Below are positions 12,800 through 27,700 of a stretch of DNA of 64,000 bases, one piece after another. Both the position numbers and the translations under genes were made by a program. The DNA comes from Trileptium ribeirensis (Eukaryota; Nematoda; Enoplea; Enoplida; Thoracostomopsidae). A model generated the notes under the pieces. The model made no database searches. It had not been told where the DNA came from and worked only from the letters and a program-made list of their open reading frames with translations. The stretch spans positions 36,114 through 100,113 of the forward strand of contig JASANE010001736.1 in assembly GCA_030248225.1 (NCBI GenBank), read 5' to 3'. Each line of letters starts with the position of its first letter. Positions within the stretch are counted from its first letter, which is position 1.

Positions 12800-15700
12800 C
12801 TAAAACCAAATAATGATCGAATGATAAAAATATCTAAAAAATAAGTATTTCCGAAACAAAGTATAGCAATAAACTATAATTAAGTCAAAGCTTAGCAAAA
12901 GTCAATTTGTCTTATTTTATGCTGCCAGTAAATAATTGTTTATCACTCGTAATCACAGCATAGTCAAAATAAAATTTTAAATCAGTTTCAGTTAATATAC
13001 GTACAGTTAATATATATAGTTAACAACGTAGAGCAAACCCATTACGAATCGTTAGCGAAAACTAACAGCTGATCAACTGCTATAACAGAATTTCTCATGA
13101 GCTGTTCGTTGACGAGTTGTATATTATTTCAGTACCGCTTGGCTGTGATGTAACGCCATATTGACTTAGCTATTTAGATTACGATAAGTCGTTTTACCGC
13201 AAGACATCCACAGCTATCCCTTGGCCACCTCTGGCGACAAACGTTGCAATGAAACCAGCGAGTTTTTCTGCAAGGTGTTCATACTGCTGCACCATTTGAA
13301 CCATTTTAAGACTTCCGGCTATAAGAAAAATAGTTAAGTCAAAGGCCGTGTTCACACTGTGTTTGATTCGATCTAGTCCGACTTCTGGGCACTGGATGTG
13401 ATACGATTCGACACGACCAACCTCTATAGACACGATATGTATGTATATGCAAGTGTATCAATATGTATGTATCAGGAAGCAACTGAAATTCCGGTTCCAG
13501 CGAAAATCGTGTTCCGGTTCCGGCAAAGGGCAAAAACTATACCGGAAACGGAATTCCGGTTTAAAAAGTTTGTTTGATTTTCCACATTTTTGCTTCATCT
13601 GTGGTCCAAGCATATATAATATATATATGTAATATATATACAATGATCAAGTTCCAATACAACGAAGCAAAATAAAAGATTAACTCAACAATTTCCGTGT
13701 GAAACGAAGTAGGGCACATAATTTCAGTAGGAATTTTTCAAATTAACCTGCAGGAGTTTGTTAACAAAACAAAGCCAGGTCGATGTTTGTAGCACCTGTT
13801 TTACTCATTCAGAAGTCTGCGATTTATGTTCCAATTAAACCGGTCCAACTCCGTAACACTGTATGGATTACATAAAGCTTAGCGTACGCTTGGCTAGCAT
13901 AAATTGCGTCAAGCACCAGTCAGTGCGATTGCAATCTTTGTAAATTAGTTTACATTGAAGCAATGTAACATTATCTGCACCGCTTCCAGAAACTGAGTTC
14001 TTCGCAATGAACTGTTTTTAAACTGTATCACAGTTAGACTCATTCATAGCACTCTGATTAGAAACTCATTATCATTATCATCTAACTGACGGGCATTGGT
14101 TGCCCAACGCTAGCCTAAACAGTGTCTCTGACAGCTCATCAGAAAATTATCTTATATTATTTTCTCTTAGAACCATATAATCCAATAATTTCAAATTTCC
14201 TACTGAACAGCATGTAACAAACTGTATGTGTAGTAAAGGGAGGCGACTGGAGACAGAACGAAAGTGTTTATCCTACGCTGCGATGTAAACACACTCAATT
14301 TGACGCAGTATACGCAAGTGTGTCTAGTGGAAGGCATTTTTTGCTCTGGGCGCCCAAAAACCCACACATTAATCAATAAATGAACATTATTACCTTCCTC
14401 AATCTGTTTAAAGATTCAAAAAAGTAATAATGACATCACAATATATTAAATTTAATGTAAAAGTTATTTTTAATACATTTTAAATCCACTGTACACTCAT
14501 TTCTTCCTTCATCTGTTTTACTATATATAAGTTTCGAAGACCATGTTCCGGTTCCGGATCGGGCTTAAATCAACGGTTCCGGTTATTCCATGGTATGTAT
14601 GTATATGCATTTACGCACAAGATCATTCGAGTCAGTCCTATGAAATTGTGCATGCTGTGTCGGATCGGATGATGCAGTGTGAAACTTGTATAAAAACATG
14701 CAAATCGGATGGTATCGGACGCTATGTGAATATGCCAATACAATATTTCTATGAAATCCATGGAACTGAAACAGATAGCGTAAAGTGATTTTTGTAGTAC
14801 GTGATATGATATTTTAGTAGCTTTCGATGTACCAATATTATATTTGGCATTTTCTGTTTTATGACCATGAAAAGTATATAGCTTTTCTGAAATCGCGTAC
14901 ACAATTTCAAAACATAAATTTTTCCACTTTCGGCATGGTTAATTACTCAGCCTTAGATCCGTGAAAAATACGGTTTATAACAAATCAAATTTAGCTAGTG
15001 AACCATTAGGCCTAACATTCATTAACAGAAATTTTCAGTGACTAGTCGTAAACGAAAAAATATTATTTGTATAACAGCATGCGGATGTAGCCACCATTAA
15101 TGCGAAGAGAAAGAGATAAGCTACACAGATATTAGGCGTTTAGTATTGGCGGTAAACATCTGTAAGTGATGAAACAACACAATTTTTCAAGCTGCATTCG
15201 TGGTTATGGGTTTTAGTTCACTGCGATTCGTTAAAATACAACATGCCTCTAAAGTATGCGCAAAAGACGGACATGGGCAATTGCGTTCTTTCATGGCGAC
15301 TTCGTACGTCTGCGTTAGTGCGAAACAGAGTCCAATCGCGTCTGTTTCCACGTCTGTACTTACTTTTTTGTTCATAAAATAGTACCGTTGAAAACCCTAT
15401 GTTTATTGTAAAAGTCTTTACGCAACACTTTAAACACATTATATATACAGCTCATATATACACAATGAAATAGCTTGGCCCTACCTAAATATCTTTCAAA
15501 GTAAAATATTATTTAAGTCGTAAGAATTAACACTAGATGGACATTCAAATATATCTATGAATAGATAACTACAATAAAATATAGTTAGTATAAGATTAAA
15601 TTTCGTATCTACACGCACTGCCAAAAATTAATGATTGCCACGTTTCCAACGAACGGACTTCCAGCGAACATTGAACACTTTTCAAACAACAGTAGCATTT

Positions 15701-18700
15701 TATATTAACTGGTTTTTCTTTTTTTAATTACACGCTCGCTTATATATCGAATATATTCGAACGAAGATTAAGCAGGTCTCGATCCTCGACGGAACAGCAG
15801 TTATTTGTGACCGATTGTATATTAACAGAATGAACTTATTACGAAACAGCTAGAGCACACCATTTGCTTTTATTTATATCCGTCACTGTAGCAGTCAAAA
15901 TTTTAACCCAAACATATAAAGCAATATTAATACCAACGTATCCAAATCATTATGCAGAATCATATTCATAACGCCAAGCCACGCTAGCTTATATCGAAAC
16001 CCACTGCAAAACATATGCTGTTTGTATTCAAGCGCGCTGAATTATAATATTTTTTGATTTTGAAGCCCGCAGCTGCACAGTAAAGTCCCACTTTTCACGG
16101 TAAAATGTAGCACCCCGGTTCATGCCTGCTGACAAAATTTTAGTAAACGAAGACCTAGTATGTATATGCAACAGATCCATACGGACCGTTACGAGGGGAT
16201 TAATCCCGACCACAGCCTAATGGCAAACTTTTATCGAAAACCCATGATCTTGACCACGCAACATTGGCCAACATTTACGATAATCCTAACCACGCCCCAA
16301 TGGCCAACATTTAGAAACTCCGCAATAAATCTGACCACGGTGTAATGGTGAACATTTTAGTGAACATCAGAAATCCTGTCCACAGTATAATGGACAACAT
16401 TTTTAGCGAATACCGAAAAATCCTGTCCACAATGTAATGGACCACATTTTACCAATTACAAGAAATCCTGTCCACAGCGTAATGGTAAACATATTGGTGA
16501 CTTAACCAATAATCATGACCACAGGTATAGTGGCCAACATTTCCGAATTCAGTCACCGGTGTCTCCCCAACCTGGGACACCCGACGGGAATAGCCCATAA
16601 GGGTAAAAAACCCACCGTCGCATTGCTATACGTACATCTATGTAAACAGAATCAATCAATCGCCTCTTAGCGTAAGCGAATATAAACTGAGTTCCTCTAT
16701 TATATATACCGAACGACTACAAAGCCCTGTTGTCACCTCATATGTAGACTGTTTAACTGACACAAACCAGGAACCACCGTATATACGTGAACCAGTAATT
16801 GAAATAACTCGCCAGACCAATACAGTTATATAAGTACATAATTGCAACAAATCAGAAATCACCGGGTACATATGTAAATAATTGAAACAGAGCTGAAATC
16901 AAAGTATATATGTACGTAATCGGAGCAAATTCGACAGCACTATATATATATGTAAACGGCACGAGTCCGGAGTAATTAGGTTCAAGAGTCCCGCTATGTA
17001 ACCGACTTGCATTTTCAGTATTTCGGCCTGCACCACCGACATTGTTTTGATCAAAATGGGCATCGTTATTGAGCGGAGCTCGGCGAAGCGTTTTTATTTT
17101 CTGTCTGGGAGTAAAAAGGTCGATGTCCGTCCGTTCATTCGGTCCGACGGATCTCAAGAACCACTGAACCGATTTTAAAAAACTTTTTTTGTTTGAAAGC
17201 CTATCATGTCAGAGTGTGCACCTGATATTTGGGATTAAAAAATTTTGAGTGGTTAATTAGTAATTAGCTAATTAGTTAAGCTTATGCAGCTAAAATAAAG
17301 AATTTTGCGATATTTGTGTTATTTATTGAAATAGAATCGTTTCAATCAAACCATTATAGGGTTTTTGGGTCGAAGAATTCAAATATAACATTTTTACCAA
17401 TTATAAAGCCCTATACAATGTAGTTATTTGAAGAACATAAAATTGTGTACATTCGTAATGCCACAGCCCCAGCTCCTCTCACAAATGTAGTTTCACTACC
17501 GACTAGCTGATATTTCAGGGATGGATAATCGACAAGGAATTGTAACCGTATATACAGATATCTATATCCATCTATATACATATTGATTGTAGTGCCCTAA
17601 AGGCACGCCATGGTATATGTATTGGCATTATCATGATTTTACCATATTATAGTTGGCCGTATTATATATATATACCAGGGAATAACCGGAACCGTCGATT
17701 TAAACCGGATCCGGAACCTTGTTTTCGAAATTTATACATAGTAAAACAGATGATGGAAGAAACGAAGGTATAGTGGATTTAAAATGCATTAAAAATTACT
17801 TTTACATTAAACTTAATGTATTGCGATGCTATTATTGCCTTTCTGAAACTTTAAAGAGACTGAGGAAGCTAATAATGTTTATTTATCAATCAAATATGTC
17901 GATTTTTAGATATTCAGAGCAAAAAATGTCTTCCACTATACACCATTGCGTATACTGCGTCAAATCGAATGTGCTTACAATGCTTGGACCGTAGAATACA
18001 CACTTTCGGTCTGTCTCCAGTCGCTTCCCTTTACTACACATACGTTTGTTGCATGTTCTTCTGTAGGAAACTTAAAATTATTGGTTTATATGATTCTAAG
18101 AGAAAATAATAGATAGAAGGTAATTTTCTGATCAGTGGTCTGACACCGTTAAGGCTAGTCAGTGCCCGTCAGTTAGATCATAATGATGATAACTTTCTAA
18201 TCAAAATGCTATAAATGAGACACACTGTGATGCTGTTCGCACAGTTTCAATAAATACAGTTCATTGCCAAGAAAGCAGTTTCTAGCTGCGTTGCAGATAA
18301 CGTTAGTTTACTTCAATTTAGACTGATTTCCCAATTTTACAAGCGCACTGGCGGGTGCTTGACGCAATTTATGTTAGCCAAGCATGCCCTAAGTACTTCT
18401 GCGTAAGCCATACTCTGTTACCGAGTTGGACCGGTTTAATTGAAACGTACCGCACAGACTTCTGGATGTGTAAAATAGCTGCTACAAGCAACGACCTGGG
18501 GTTGATTTGTTAACAAATTCCTGCAGGTTATTATGAAAAATTCCTACTGAAATTATGTGCCCTACTTACGTTACAGCAAATTGCTTAGTTTATTTATTTA
18601 ATCTAGTTGATTTATTACGATCTTTCGAATGAGACCGGTTTCGTGGAGATCTGACCCGGATCCACTGACTTATGAATAAATTAGTAGGTACGTGGATAGG

Positions 18701-21700
18701 TAAAAATACATTTAATTAAATAACTTAACGAGTAGTAATCGCACAAAAATATACGTAGCATCATCGTGATCCCCAGACCCGCGGCTTTAATTTGAGTCCG
18801 GACCGGTCCCGCTTTGCCCACTTTTAGTTACCCCTCCGCCTCCCCATGGAAAAACACAAAGTAACGCCACGACCGGCGTGTCACCCCTTATTGGATTTCC
18901 GTTGTCGAGACTAACCCAAAAAATATGTAAAACACCCCAGAAAACTATGCCCCGAACTCGCGGGAGCCGTTTAAAACACCCTACCCGCGAAAAAATTTGA
19001 CATGGACCCTCCCCCAAGAGCTTATTTTCCGAATACGGTCCTGTTACATATTGTTTTGCTAGGGCGGACATACTGAGTCCGAAACCCAGTCTTATTTGGC
19101 ACACAGGCCATCACCCAAGAACCCCCACCCTCTTTTTACCCCTTCGCCTTCGTTTCTTTTCCTTTGTTTACGCAAGCCGCGTCGTCTAACCCCAATTCCA
19201 TATATATGGCCCGATAGGGGTCCGCCCCTACCCGAAATTTAAACGTCAATAACTCGATGTTTACTCCAGGAATTTTAATGAGTTTTCTCGTATATATAGG
19301 GGCCCTTTAGGCCTTTCGTTTAAGCTATTGAGCCCGGCAAAGCCATGGCCCGTTCAAAAGTTATAGGCACTCCAAGTCCGAACCGCACAGACACCGTTCG
19401 GATTGCAGTTCAAATTTCACAACTTAGACTATTTTCGCAAGCCTGTTTCGGTCTTGCTTTTACACGTATTTTGGTTATGAAATGGAAAATATTATTTTCC
19501 CCAGTGTTGGTAACTCAAATTTTGTAGTTCGAAATTACCGATATCGCTCGATGCGATATCGAGCCTATCGGGTATTGGCCCGACGGACCATTTTTGTGAG
19601 GACCATTGAACCGGTCCTAGCCAATTGACAAAGTAGGTCCATCCCATCCCTGTGCAAAATTTCACAGAGAAAGGCTGGCAACTAGTAAGATATTGCAAAC
19701 TATAGGTTTTCCCCAGCCCCTACCGTTTTGTACTCGACAACCTCGGTCGAAAACTAGGAAACCGAGCAATCAAAGGATAGAAATCGAGTGTACCTCAGTT
19801 AAGAACATTCTCACGGTCGTCCCGACAACCGGGGCCTCCGCTTATTGACTCGCTTTGTCGAGTAGGACCAGTCACAAATTTCACTGAAACTTTAGCTTCA
19901 AACAAAGCCTTTTTCGAGAGCCTTTCTCTATAGATAAAATAACCGTAGATGTTATACTTTTCGAATGGCGTCCATGGCCTTTACGGCATCGCAACGCGTA
20001 GTTCTAGTCTTAGTAGGATTGGCAAGCCTCTGAATATAATTTTAGCCCCTGCGAAAACGCCCGGTAGTCGGCGTAAAGTTTGGATAATGAGAGCATACAA
20101 CCACTCATTTGGCATCGGTTAATTAGACTCAAGGTAGTGTTTAACGTCAGTTAGAAAATGTCGGTCCTCGCTTACTTTACCGGGACCTATAAGCCACTCA
20201 TTAGACAATTAATTCAAGCAAGTTTGACACTCATTTGGCTCATATTCGAGGACACGAAAGTCCATTTTTGTAATTATTCAAGTCCCAAACGAGCATGGAT
20301 TTAGGACTAAATTCAGTATCGTTATTGTTTTGTTTGAAAGAATAATTCCATAGGATTTGGGAACCAAAATTAAGTCTCCCTCGTCTTGCAATTTGTAGTA
20401 TTATACCTTATGGTCACCGGCGACATGTATGTATGTATGTGAGTAGAAAATTTTTTGTACTGTACCACTGTCGCACCATAGAATTCAGGAGTCGTACCGA
20501 TGAGCACTTCATAATCTTGTCCTGGTATTAATAAGTATCGTTGTTGTAGGTTAACTTCATCGCTACTAGCCGCGATTATAAATAACTGATTATCATGTAC
20601 CATAGTCTCGTGATTAGAATGAGCAAGATGAAGTCTCGTAAACGTCCCGTTGTACGCTCTACCCCGCATACATTGTTAGTTTCCGCCTTTCGCTTACCTG
20701 AACCTATTGTTGTGTCGAAGTACCCTCTCTGTCAGCAAACGTTGTACCGAGCAAGTAGTTAGTTCAATGACGCCTTCCTTTTTATCGATAACTAACCGTA
20801 GCGTTTAGCGGTACTGACTTTTGATTTGACCCACTTTGTTTCATGAGTAAGGTGAGCGCAGCTGCCATTAGAAAAGGCTTCACAGCACACGCCGTGTTTT
20901 GACTCAGCTGTGAGAGTTCCGTGAAAAAGGCGATGACTCCGCAACCCGCCCCAATTGATGCCCTGCTCATTCTCTTGTTAGCGTACCATATCCGCGGCAT
21001 AATGCTTATTGTATTCGCCCGTACAATACGTGTCTGTCTATACACCCATAAATTTTGTGACTCATCAATAAATGCTCAATGGAAACCCAAGTTGTTCAAG
21101 TGTTTTGCTGACCCTTAGCAGCGATAGGAACCTAAAGGGGATTGAAATCCGTTACCCCAATCGACAATCCCCGTTCAGGTTTGACACGCGCATCGAAGAA
21201 GCAAACCTTAGCGTGACTCGCCGATTACAAACAAGCTCGTTAATTATATTATAGTGTACAAGTACCACTAGTGCGACTCATAAGAGAAACTTACCGCGAA
21301 TTATAAAACTCACGCTGAGCACCCTGAATAGGAAATTTACAGGCGCGCGAATCCGACGTTAAACGTCTAGGGATTTGTCGGACCCTAGTGGGGGCCACTG
21401 GCTAAACTAAATAAACTAACCGTCTCGAGAAAGTGGGAATCAATTTCGCTCAAACTTAAATGCCTGAAATTTTACACTTCCCGGGTTAAACGTGGAAAGG
21501 GAATAGCAGCGGTTTGGTCTCTTTGGCCTGTGAGCAGGTGACTGAGCCAACCTCCCTGGGGACCTCAAAGGTAGTACCGCGTAGACTACGTGCGCAACCC
21601 GTCCGGCAGGATCAGAACACATCCTGTGAAGCGCTCCTGCGGCTTGCTAAGCTCCGTAATTTCTTGGGCCTGACCTGAATGAAAGTAAATTTACCCAATA

Positions 21701-24700
21701 GGTCCGCCCTTGAAGTCACGATAGCCGGGGTCGTATGGGCATTACGTCTGGGAAGTGCGTAATGCAGCAGCGTCACGTCGATATTACATATAGAATATAT
21801 GATACACAAACTGTGCGCTATGTTACTCAGTTTCGAACTTACAGGAAACCTACCTTTTCCTTACACAGAAACCATGCACTCGGAAAATGGTGGGGCAAAT
21901 AACAGTGGGCGATTTACTCGCCATTTCTTGTCTTATAAAATAACAATGTCTAAAATATGCTTTCAAATTATTACAGATGAACTTAGCATGTTACCAGTAA
22001 GCTTTGGTTTGGTTACACAGCTACTACTCCAGTATATTTTCGCACAGCAAAATCCGAAAAAGCGCTCGCAGTTATAACTTTAAATTAGAAATTATAACTA
22101 CTCAAATTTAATTCTTACCCTATTCAACTGGCTTCTTCTAATAGGGAGCGCGGGCCCTTGGCATTTTCCAACGCCGTCTAGCGAAGAACAGGTGTCCCGG
22201 TTCGTACCCTCCTGTAAAATTTTTTGACACCGCAAAACGCCCCCTAGTTGGTATAAAAGCATAACTGACAAAATCCACAAAAATACCTTTATAAAGTTCA
22301 AAATTCAGCTGAAAAGTTTCTCTAACATCAATAGTAAATACAGTTTAGCATTTTCCTTTAAATCACTTAATTTGGGAAATTTTTTAGATTCTACCAAAAT
22401 TTTTTTAGATTTTAAAAACTGGGAGCCCCATTGCATGTCCCTTGGCAAAATTTATAGCGAATACAAAAGCCAGTGCTAAGCTGTCAAATTAGCAATTTAG
22501 TGCATCAAGAATTACCTATATATGCTGGATTGATAGTAGCATCAGTATTATCAATTATTGATAAAGCGAGATTCAATACTTACTTAGCGAGTAATTGTAC
22601 TTGACAAACAGTGCGCATAGCGTTTCTTCTATGGGCTTAACCAGCGACGAAGACTTCGCTTGTTCAGTATTTTCTAGGAGTTTGAAACAAAGATTACCAA
22701 CAACACTGAAAAAATGAAAAAATATCTTCATAACGGCAGCTATATCAATCTTAACTCAACAAATTGGACCAGAAATTCAGCTGCTAGCCTTGTTCGATGG
22801 CACAAAACAATTTGTTTCGTCCGGCCACTAAAAGCTTTCCTGGATCAACAAAAAATTGACAATAATTATTCTAAGATTACTCTACGAAACTAAAATTTAT
22901 ACAAACTTCCGGCAAAATTTATTCAGAATACGTGTTAACAAAGAGCTATAGACGAGTACGCAGAATCGCAATGGCCATGTAGTAATCATTTTAGTCATTT
23001 AAATTGACACGGGATTTCAGCAATATCTATTAAATATGAAAGGCGCTTCAACCGAGGGCACACAATGTACCCCTTCCTTAACGGACTCCAAGCCATACTC
23101 TCCGTTCATGTCCCTGCCAATAATTACGAATGAATAACGATACTAATGCAACAGGGAATGATCGGAACCGGAACCAGCAACCGGAACCGTCCATTTAAAC
23201 CGAATCCTGAACCTGGTCTTTGAACCTTATATATAGTAAAACAGAGGAAACACCAAATGAAGGTACAGTGGATTTATAAAGCTGGCATCTCCATCGACCT
23301 CCAAATCTCGGGGGGGGGGCATGTCGAAAAATGAATGAGGGGCCCCCTCATTCGGAATGAGGGGGCGAGAAATCTCGGGGGGCATGAATGAGGGGGCGAA
23401 AATTCTCGGGGGGGGGGGCATCGAAATTTTGATGGCAGGATTTTGATCAACAGGATGCCATTTTAGCTGCCATTGATCCCCCCGCGGAAATGGAACACGA
23501 TGATGGTGAAAGTGACGATGTCGAGGTTGTTTTGGACGATCAGGATGATTTAATTGGCGCCAACGTCTCCGTTGACTTTAGCGGGTTCGGTTCCAGTGAA
23601 GTGGAGGGCTATGAAGGATGTTCGTCGTCATCCGAGTCCGAGAGTGCTGCTGGGGACGTCGGAGCTGCTGGCCGTGCTCCGCCAGCGGCCGAGTGAACGT
23701 GGTGCCGCTTTTTACGATCCCAAAACTTTTTTTAAAAAATAAAAAATACAAAAAAAATTAAAAAAAAATAAAATGACAAAAAAACAAAAAATTATAAATG
23801 CCAAAAATATATCCCGAAACTTGTGGGCAGTAGCACAGCCGCTGCCAACACCGCTTGCTCGCTCGTTATCGCTCAACAACGCCTAACAACGATGTCAATC
23901 AATATCGAGGAACACGATGTGGACTCTCTGGTGAGCCAAATTAAATTATTAAATATATGTAAGAAAATGTGGTCGGATGGAGCATCCTACGTAATGCCAG
24001 CCCCGCAGGGAAAAATTTCGAATTTCAGCGAAACACGGTGTCAAAATCAGCGACTTTTTTTGCAAAAGTCCATTCCGGAAACTTGGCAAAATTTAACAGG
24101 TGAGCCTGAATGAGGGGGCAAAAATTCTCGGGGAGGCATGAATGAGGGGGCCCCAAAATTCTCGGGGGGGGGGGGTCGAATGAGGGGGCGACTTCGATTT
24201 CGGGGTGGGGGGGCATGGCCATCTCGGGGGGGGGGGGGGGGGGCCGCCCCCCCGGGATGGAGGTGCCAGTAATGTATTAAATATAACTGTTACATTAAAC
24301 TTAATGTATTGCAATGGCATTATTGCTTTTCTGAAAGTTTAAAGAGACTGAGGTAGCCAATAATGTATTATTTATCAATCAATATGTCGGTTTTTGGACA
24401 CCTAGAGCAAAAAATGCCTTCCACTATATGCCCTTGCGTATACTGCGTCAAAATGAGTGTGCTTACATCGCATGGAGCGTAGAATAAACACTTTCGCTCT
24501 GTCTCCAGTCGCCTCCCTTTAATACACATACGTTTGTTACATGTTGTTCTGTAGGAAATTTGAAAATATAGGTTTATATGATTCTAAAAGAAAATAATAA
24601 GGCAGTTACACTATTTTTATACCATTTTTGGTGCTCGCTTCTTTTGATGTTTGCACAAAGAATTGCTCCCCACATTTCTCAACGTTCCGCCGCCACTGAT

Positions 24701-27700
24701 CTGAATGCTATAAATGAAGCAAACTGCGATACTGCTTGCTCAGTTTCAATAAATACAGTTCATTGCCAAGGACGCAGTTTCTGGCTGCGCTGCAGATAAC
24801 GTTACTTTGCTTCAATGTAGACTGGTTTACATACAAGCGCACTGGCTGGTGCGTGACGCAATTTATGTTAACCAAGCTTACGCTAAGTACTTCTACGTAA
24901 TCCATACTCTGTTACCGAGGTGGACCGATTTAATTCGAACATACTCGGCAAACTTCTGAATACAGGGTGTCCGCGCATTTCCGGTCATGAATTTCCAGGA
25001 TTTTTTGAGCGAATTTCCAGGATTTTTAAATGCAACAATATTGGTGAGCGGATGAATTTTTAAGCTTTGTAATGACTCTTTTTTCATTTGGAGTACTTGT
25101 TTTTGGATTTCATTGGTCGCAGACACCCTGCGTCATTACGATTTTCCCATAAGAAAAAATTACATAAGTATTATACATATTTTGAACCAGCGTAGAAAGT
25201 TGAATAAGCTATGTAGCTATGAGCCAATTGGCGAATTCGGGGAAACGATTTGCATCTAACCAGGAGTCGAAAAATTTGTATTTCGATTTCGGCATAATTA
25301 TATTACTTATCAGTACGTCTGAAGCACAAATAAAATTCAGAATATATAGTTATACTCTGGAACCCCAACAGAGTTAATCTGTAATAACTGAATCAAATGA
25401 AATCTGAAACCAGTAACTACAAACAAAGAAACAATGCTGTGGTTCAAGAGCCTATATATATTCTGAAAATTATTAATTAATGATTCAGAGGCGATGATAA
25501 ATAATATATAAAAGTATGGCTCGTGACGCTGATGTGGGAAAATCTGAAAGAAAAAAACAACAGTTTAACAATTTTTAAAAAAAATACAAATTTTGTTGAA
25601 AAATGTTTATGAATTCCCAGGATTTTTCTGGCGATTTTCCAGGATTTGCCTCTTTTTACACTATGGTCCTTTCAATTTCCAGGATTTTCTAGGATGCAGA
25701 GCCAATTTCCAGGATTATCCAGGATTTTCCAGGACGCGGACACCTGGTGAATATGTAAAATAGCTGCTACAAGCACCGACCTGGCTTTGTTTTTTAGCAA
25801 ACTCCTGCAGGTTAAGATGAAAAATTCCTACTAAAATTTTATGCCCTACTTACGTTTCACATGGCAAATAGCTGAGTTAATATTTTCTTTTGCTTGGTTG
25901 TATTGGAGCTTGATCATTCTATATATTACAATAATGTTTGGACCACAGATGAAGCAAAAATGTGGGAAATCTCAAACATAATTTTTAGACAGGAATTCCG
26001 GTATGGTTTTTCACCTTTGCCGGAACCGCATGCGGAACACGATTTTCGCCGGAACCGGAATTTCAGTTACTCCCTGTAATACAGATAATTGTTGTTCACG
26101 CGGCGACGGGAAATAGAACAAGCATGGATATACTAGCATGAGGTTAGTCACATTCAATGAGAAGCGGTTTTAGGAGGATGCGAAAGATATTATGATCGCT
26201 GCAACGCACGGCTGAAATGAGGAGGTACGTAACGCCGGACGATGAATCCTAGACACGTAATCCTTCTAAATTCGAGAGGCAGCCAACACAACCAAGGCAA
26301 TGTAAGGTCGTTTTTAAACCAATATGACCGCCTATTTCTTGCTCCAATAAACAAAAAGAAGAGTAAAAATCACATCTACTTTAAAAATTTAATTTCAAGA
26401 ATGCTTTTAGCGTTGTAGGCCGTTATCTCAATATCAGTTAATATTCGCAAACTCATTCCTATCGTTCTGTACAGAAATTATATTTGAACGCCAGCAAAAT
26501 AAATGTAACTTAACACTGTGGCTTATTGAGCTGCTACGTATGGCTATAGTAATAACTAGCGGTACTATGAAATGGCTGTGTATTTGAAAAATGGAAAAAC
26601 AACAAAATAAAAATCACAGCTACTTTAAAAATTTAATTTCAAGAAAGCTTTTAGCGTTGTAGGCCGTTATCTCAATATCAGTTAGTATTCACAAACTCAT
26701 TCCTATCGTTCTGTACAGAAATTATGTTTGAACGCCAGCAAAATAAGTGTAACTTAACACAGTGGCTTACTGAGCTGCTACGTATGGTTATAGTAATAAC
26801 TAGCGATACTATGAAATGGCTGTGTATTTGAAAAATGGAAAAACGCATACTACATGAGAATTCCGCTAATGCAAAAAAGGTACCTCACTATGAACCACAG
26901 ATATAACTGTTTCCTGTTTTACTAAAGCTTATGTGGCCTATTGATTATGATACCTAATGAATCAGTTGAATAATTTAGCAAAGCTTTATATATATCATTT
27001 GTCTCCGCGCTCATGCAATAGCAGTACCGGTCGCTTAGGGTATTACCTTATTATGTTGCACAATTAATTACATTTATAATCGTTTACTATGTTACGAAAA
27101 GTTTATGTAGCCTGTTGATTAAGTTACCTGATACCTAATGAAGCAAGTTGAAGAAAGAATCAAAGCTTTATAACAATAATTGTCTCCTTTAACACATACC
27201 TTTCAAATGCACATTTCTATTTAATATATTACAGCTAGATGCTAAAATATCTTAGTATTGTCGCATACTTTTTTATGAGATTTCGCAACACAAAACTTGT
27301 TTATAATGCTAATAAGTTAGCTGAATAAATAGGCGTGCGTTAACACGCTGAACAGGATACCCATACGTATTGTAACATCACTTAATACAAATCAAAGCAC
27401 TAAAACAATGTTATACCTAATAAAGTCAGGGTCGGGTACTGGAGGCTCCCACAGGTTCTTTGTGTCTTCGTTGCGGAGAAGCTGACAGCAGCTGCAAACC
27501 ATGCGTTGCTTTTCGACAGCGTACGTAACCGGTGGTTTTGATTTACCCTACAAAACAATTATTCGACAATGACAAGGTAACAAGTTTTGCAACGCTGTAT
27601 ACTCAAAAACAGTAACTCGACTTTTGGCGCAATATTTGATAGTTTTCAATGTAAAGCAAATGTGGCGATATGGAGAAGAACGTTTACCCCTGCCTCTTCC

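Larger units (their letters stand above)
16161..21952 (+). mobile_element. Element S copy II, internally deleted, with nested hAT
   Basis: The copy starts AACAGATCCATACGG as in copy III and runs through the TGACCA/TGTCCA hairpin array (16200-16540). It then has a block matching 39960-40600, a reverse hAT-like element (17676-18605) and a block matching 41690-42240. There it jumps, near 19200, to sequence equivalent to 44730 of copy III, so about 2.5 kb including the promoter is deleted. The conserved 3' domain is complete. It shares about 160 bp with copy I beyond the end of copy III. It lies wholly inside the 9.3-kb NCAPD2 intron, antisense to that gene. Confidence 0.7.
23152..26076 (-). mobile_element. 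hAT-like element, copy 4, with two nested insertions
   Basis: Starts CAGGGAATGATCGGAACC and ends TTTCAGTTACTCCCTG. The flanks TAATGCAA and TAATACAG agree at 6 of 8 positions, a degraded target duplication. Removing the insertions at 23282-24269 and 24963-25747 leaves about 1.15 kb, the normal length of the family. Located in the NCAPD2 intron between the exons at 22584 and 27417. Confidence 0.8.

Noticed and set aside
13194..13433. Full 79-codon minus frame as one exon
   Set aside because: Only the part from 13318 downward matches CAP-D2, and a strong acceptor lies at 13319; the upstream part of the frame is intron.
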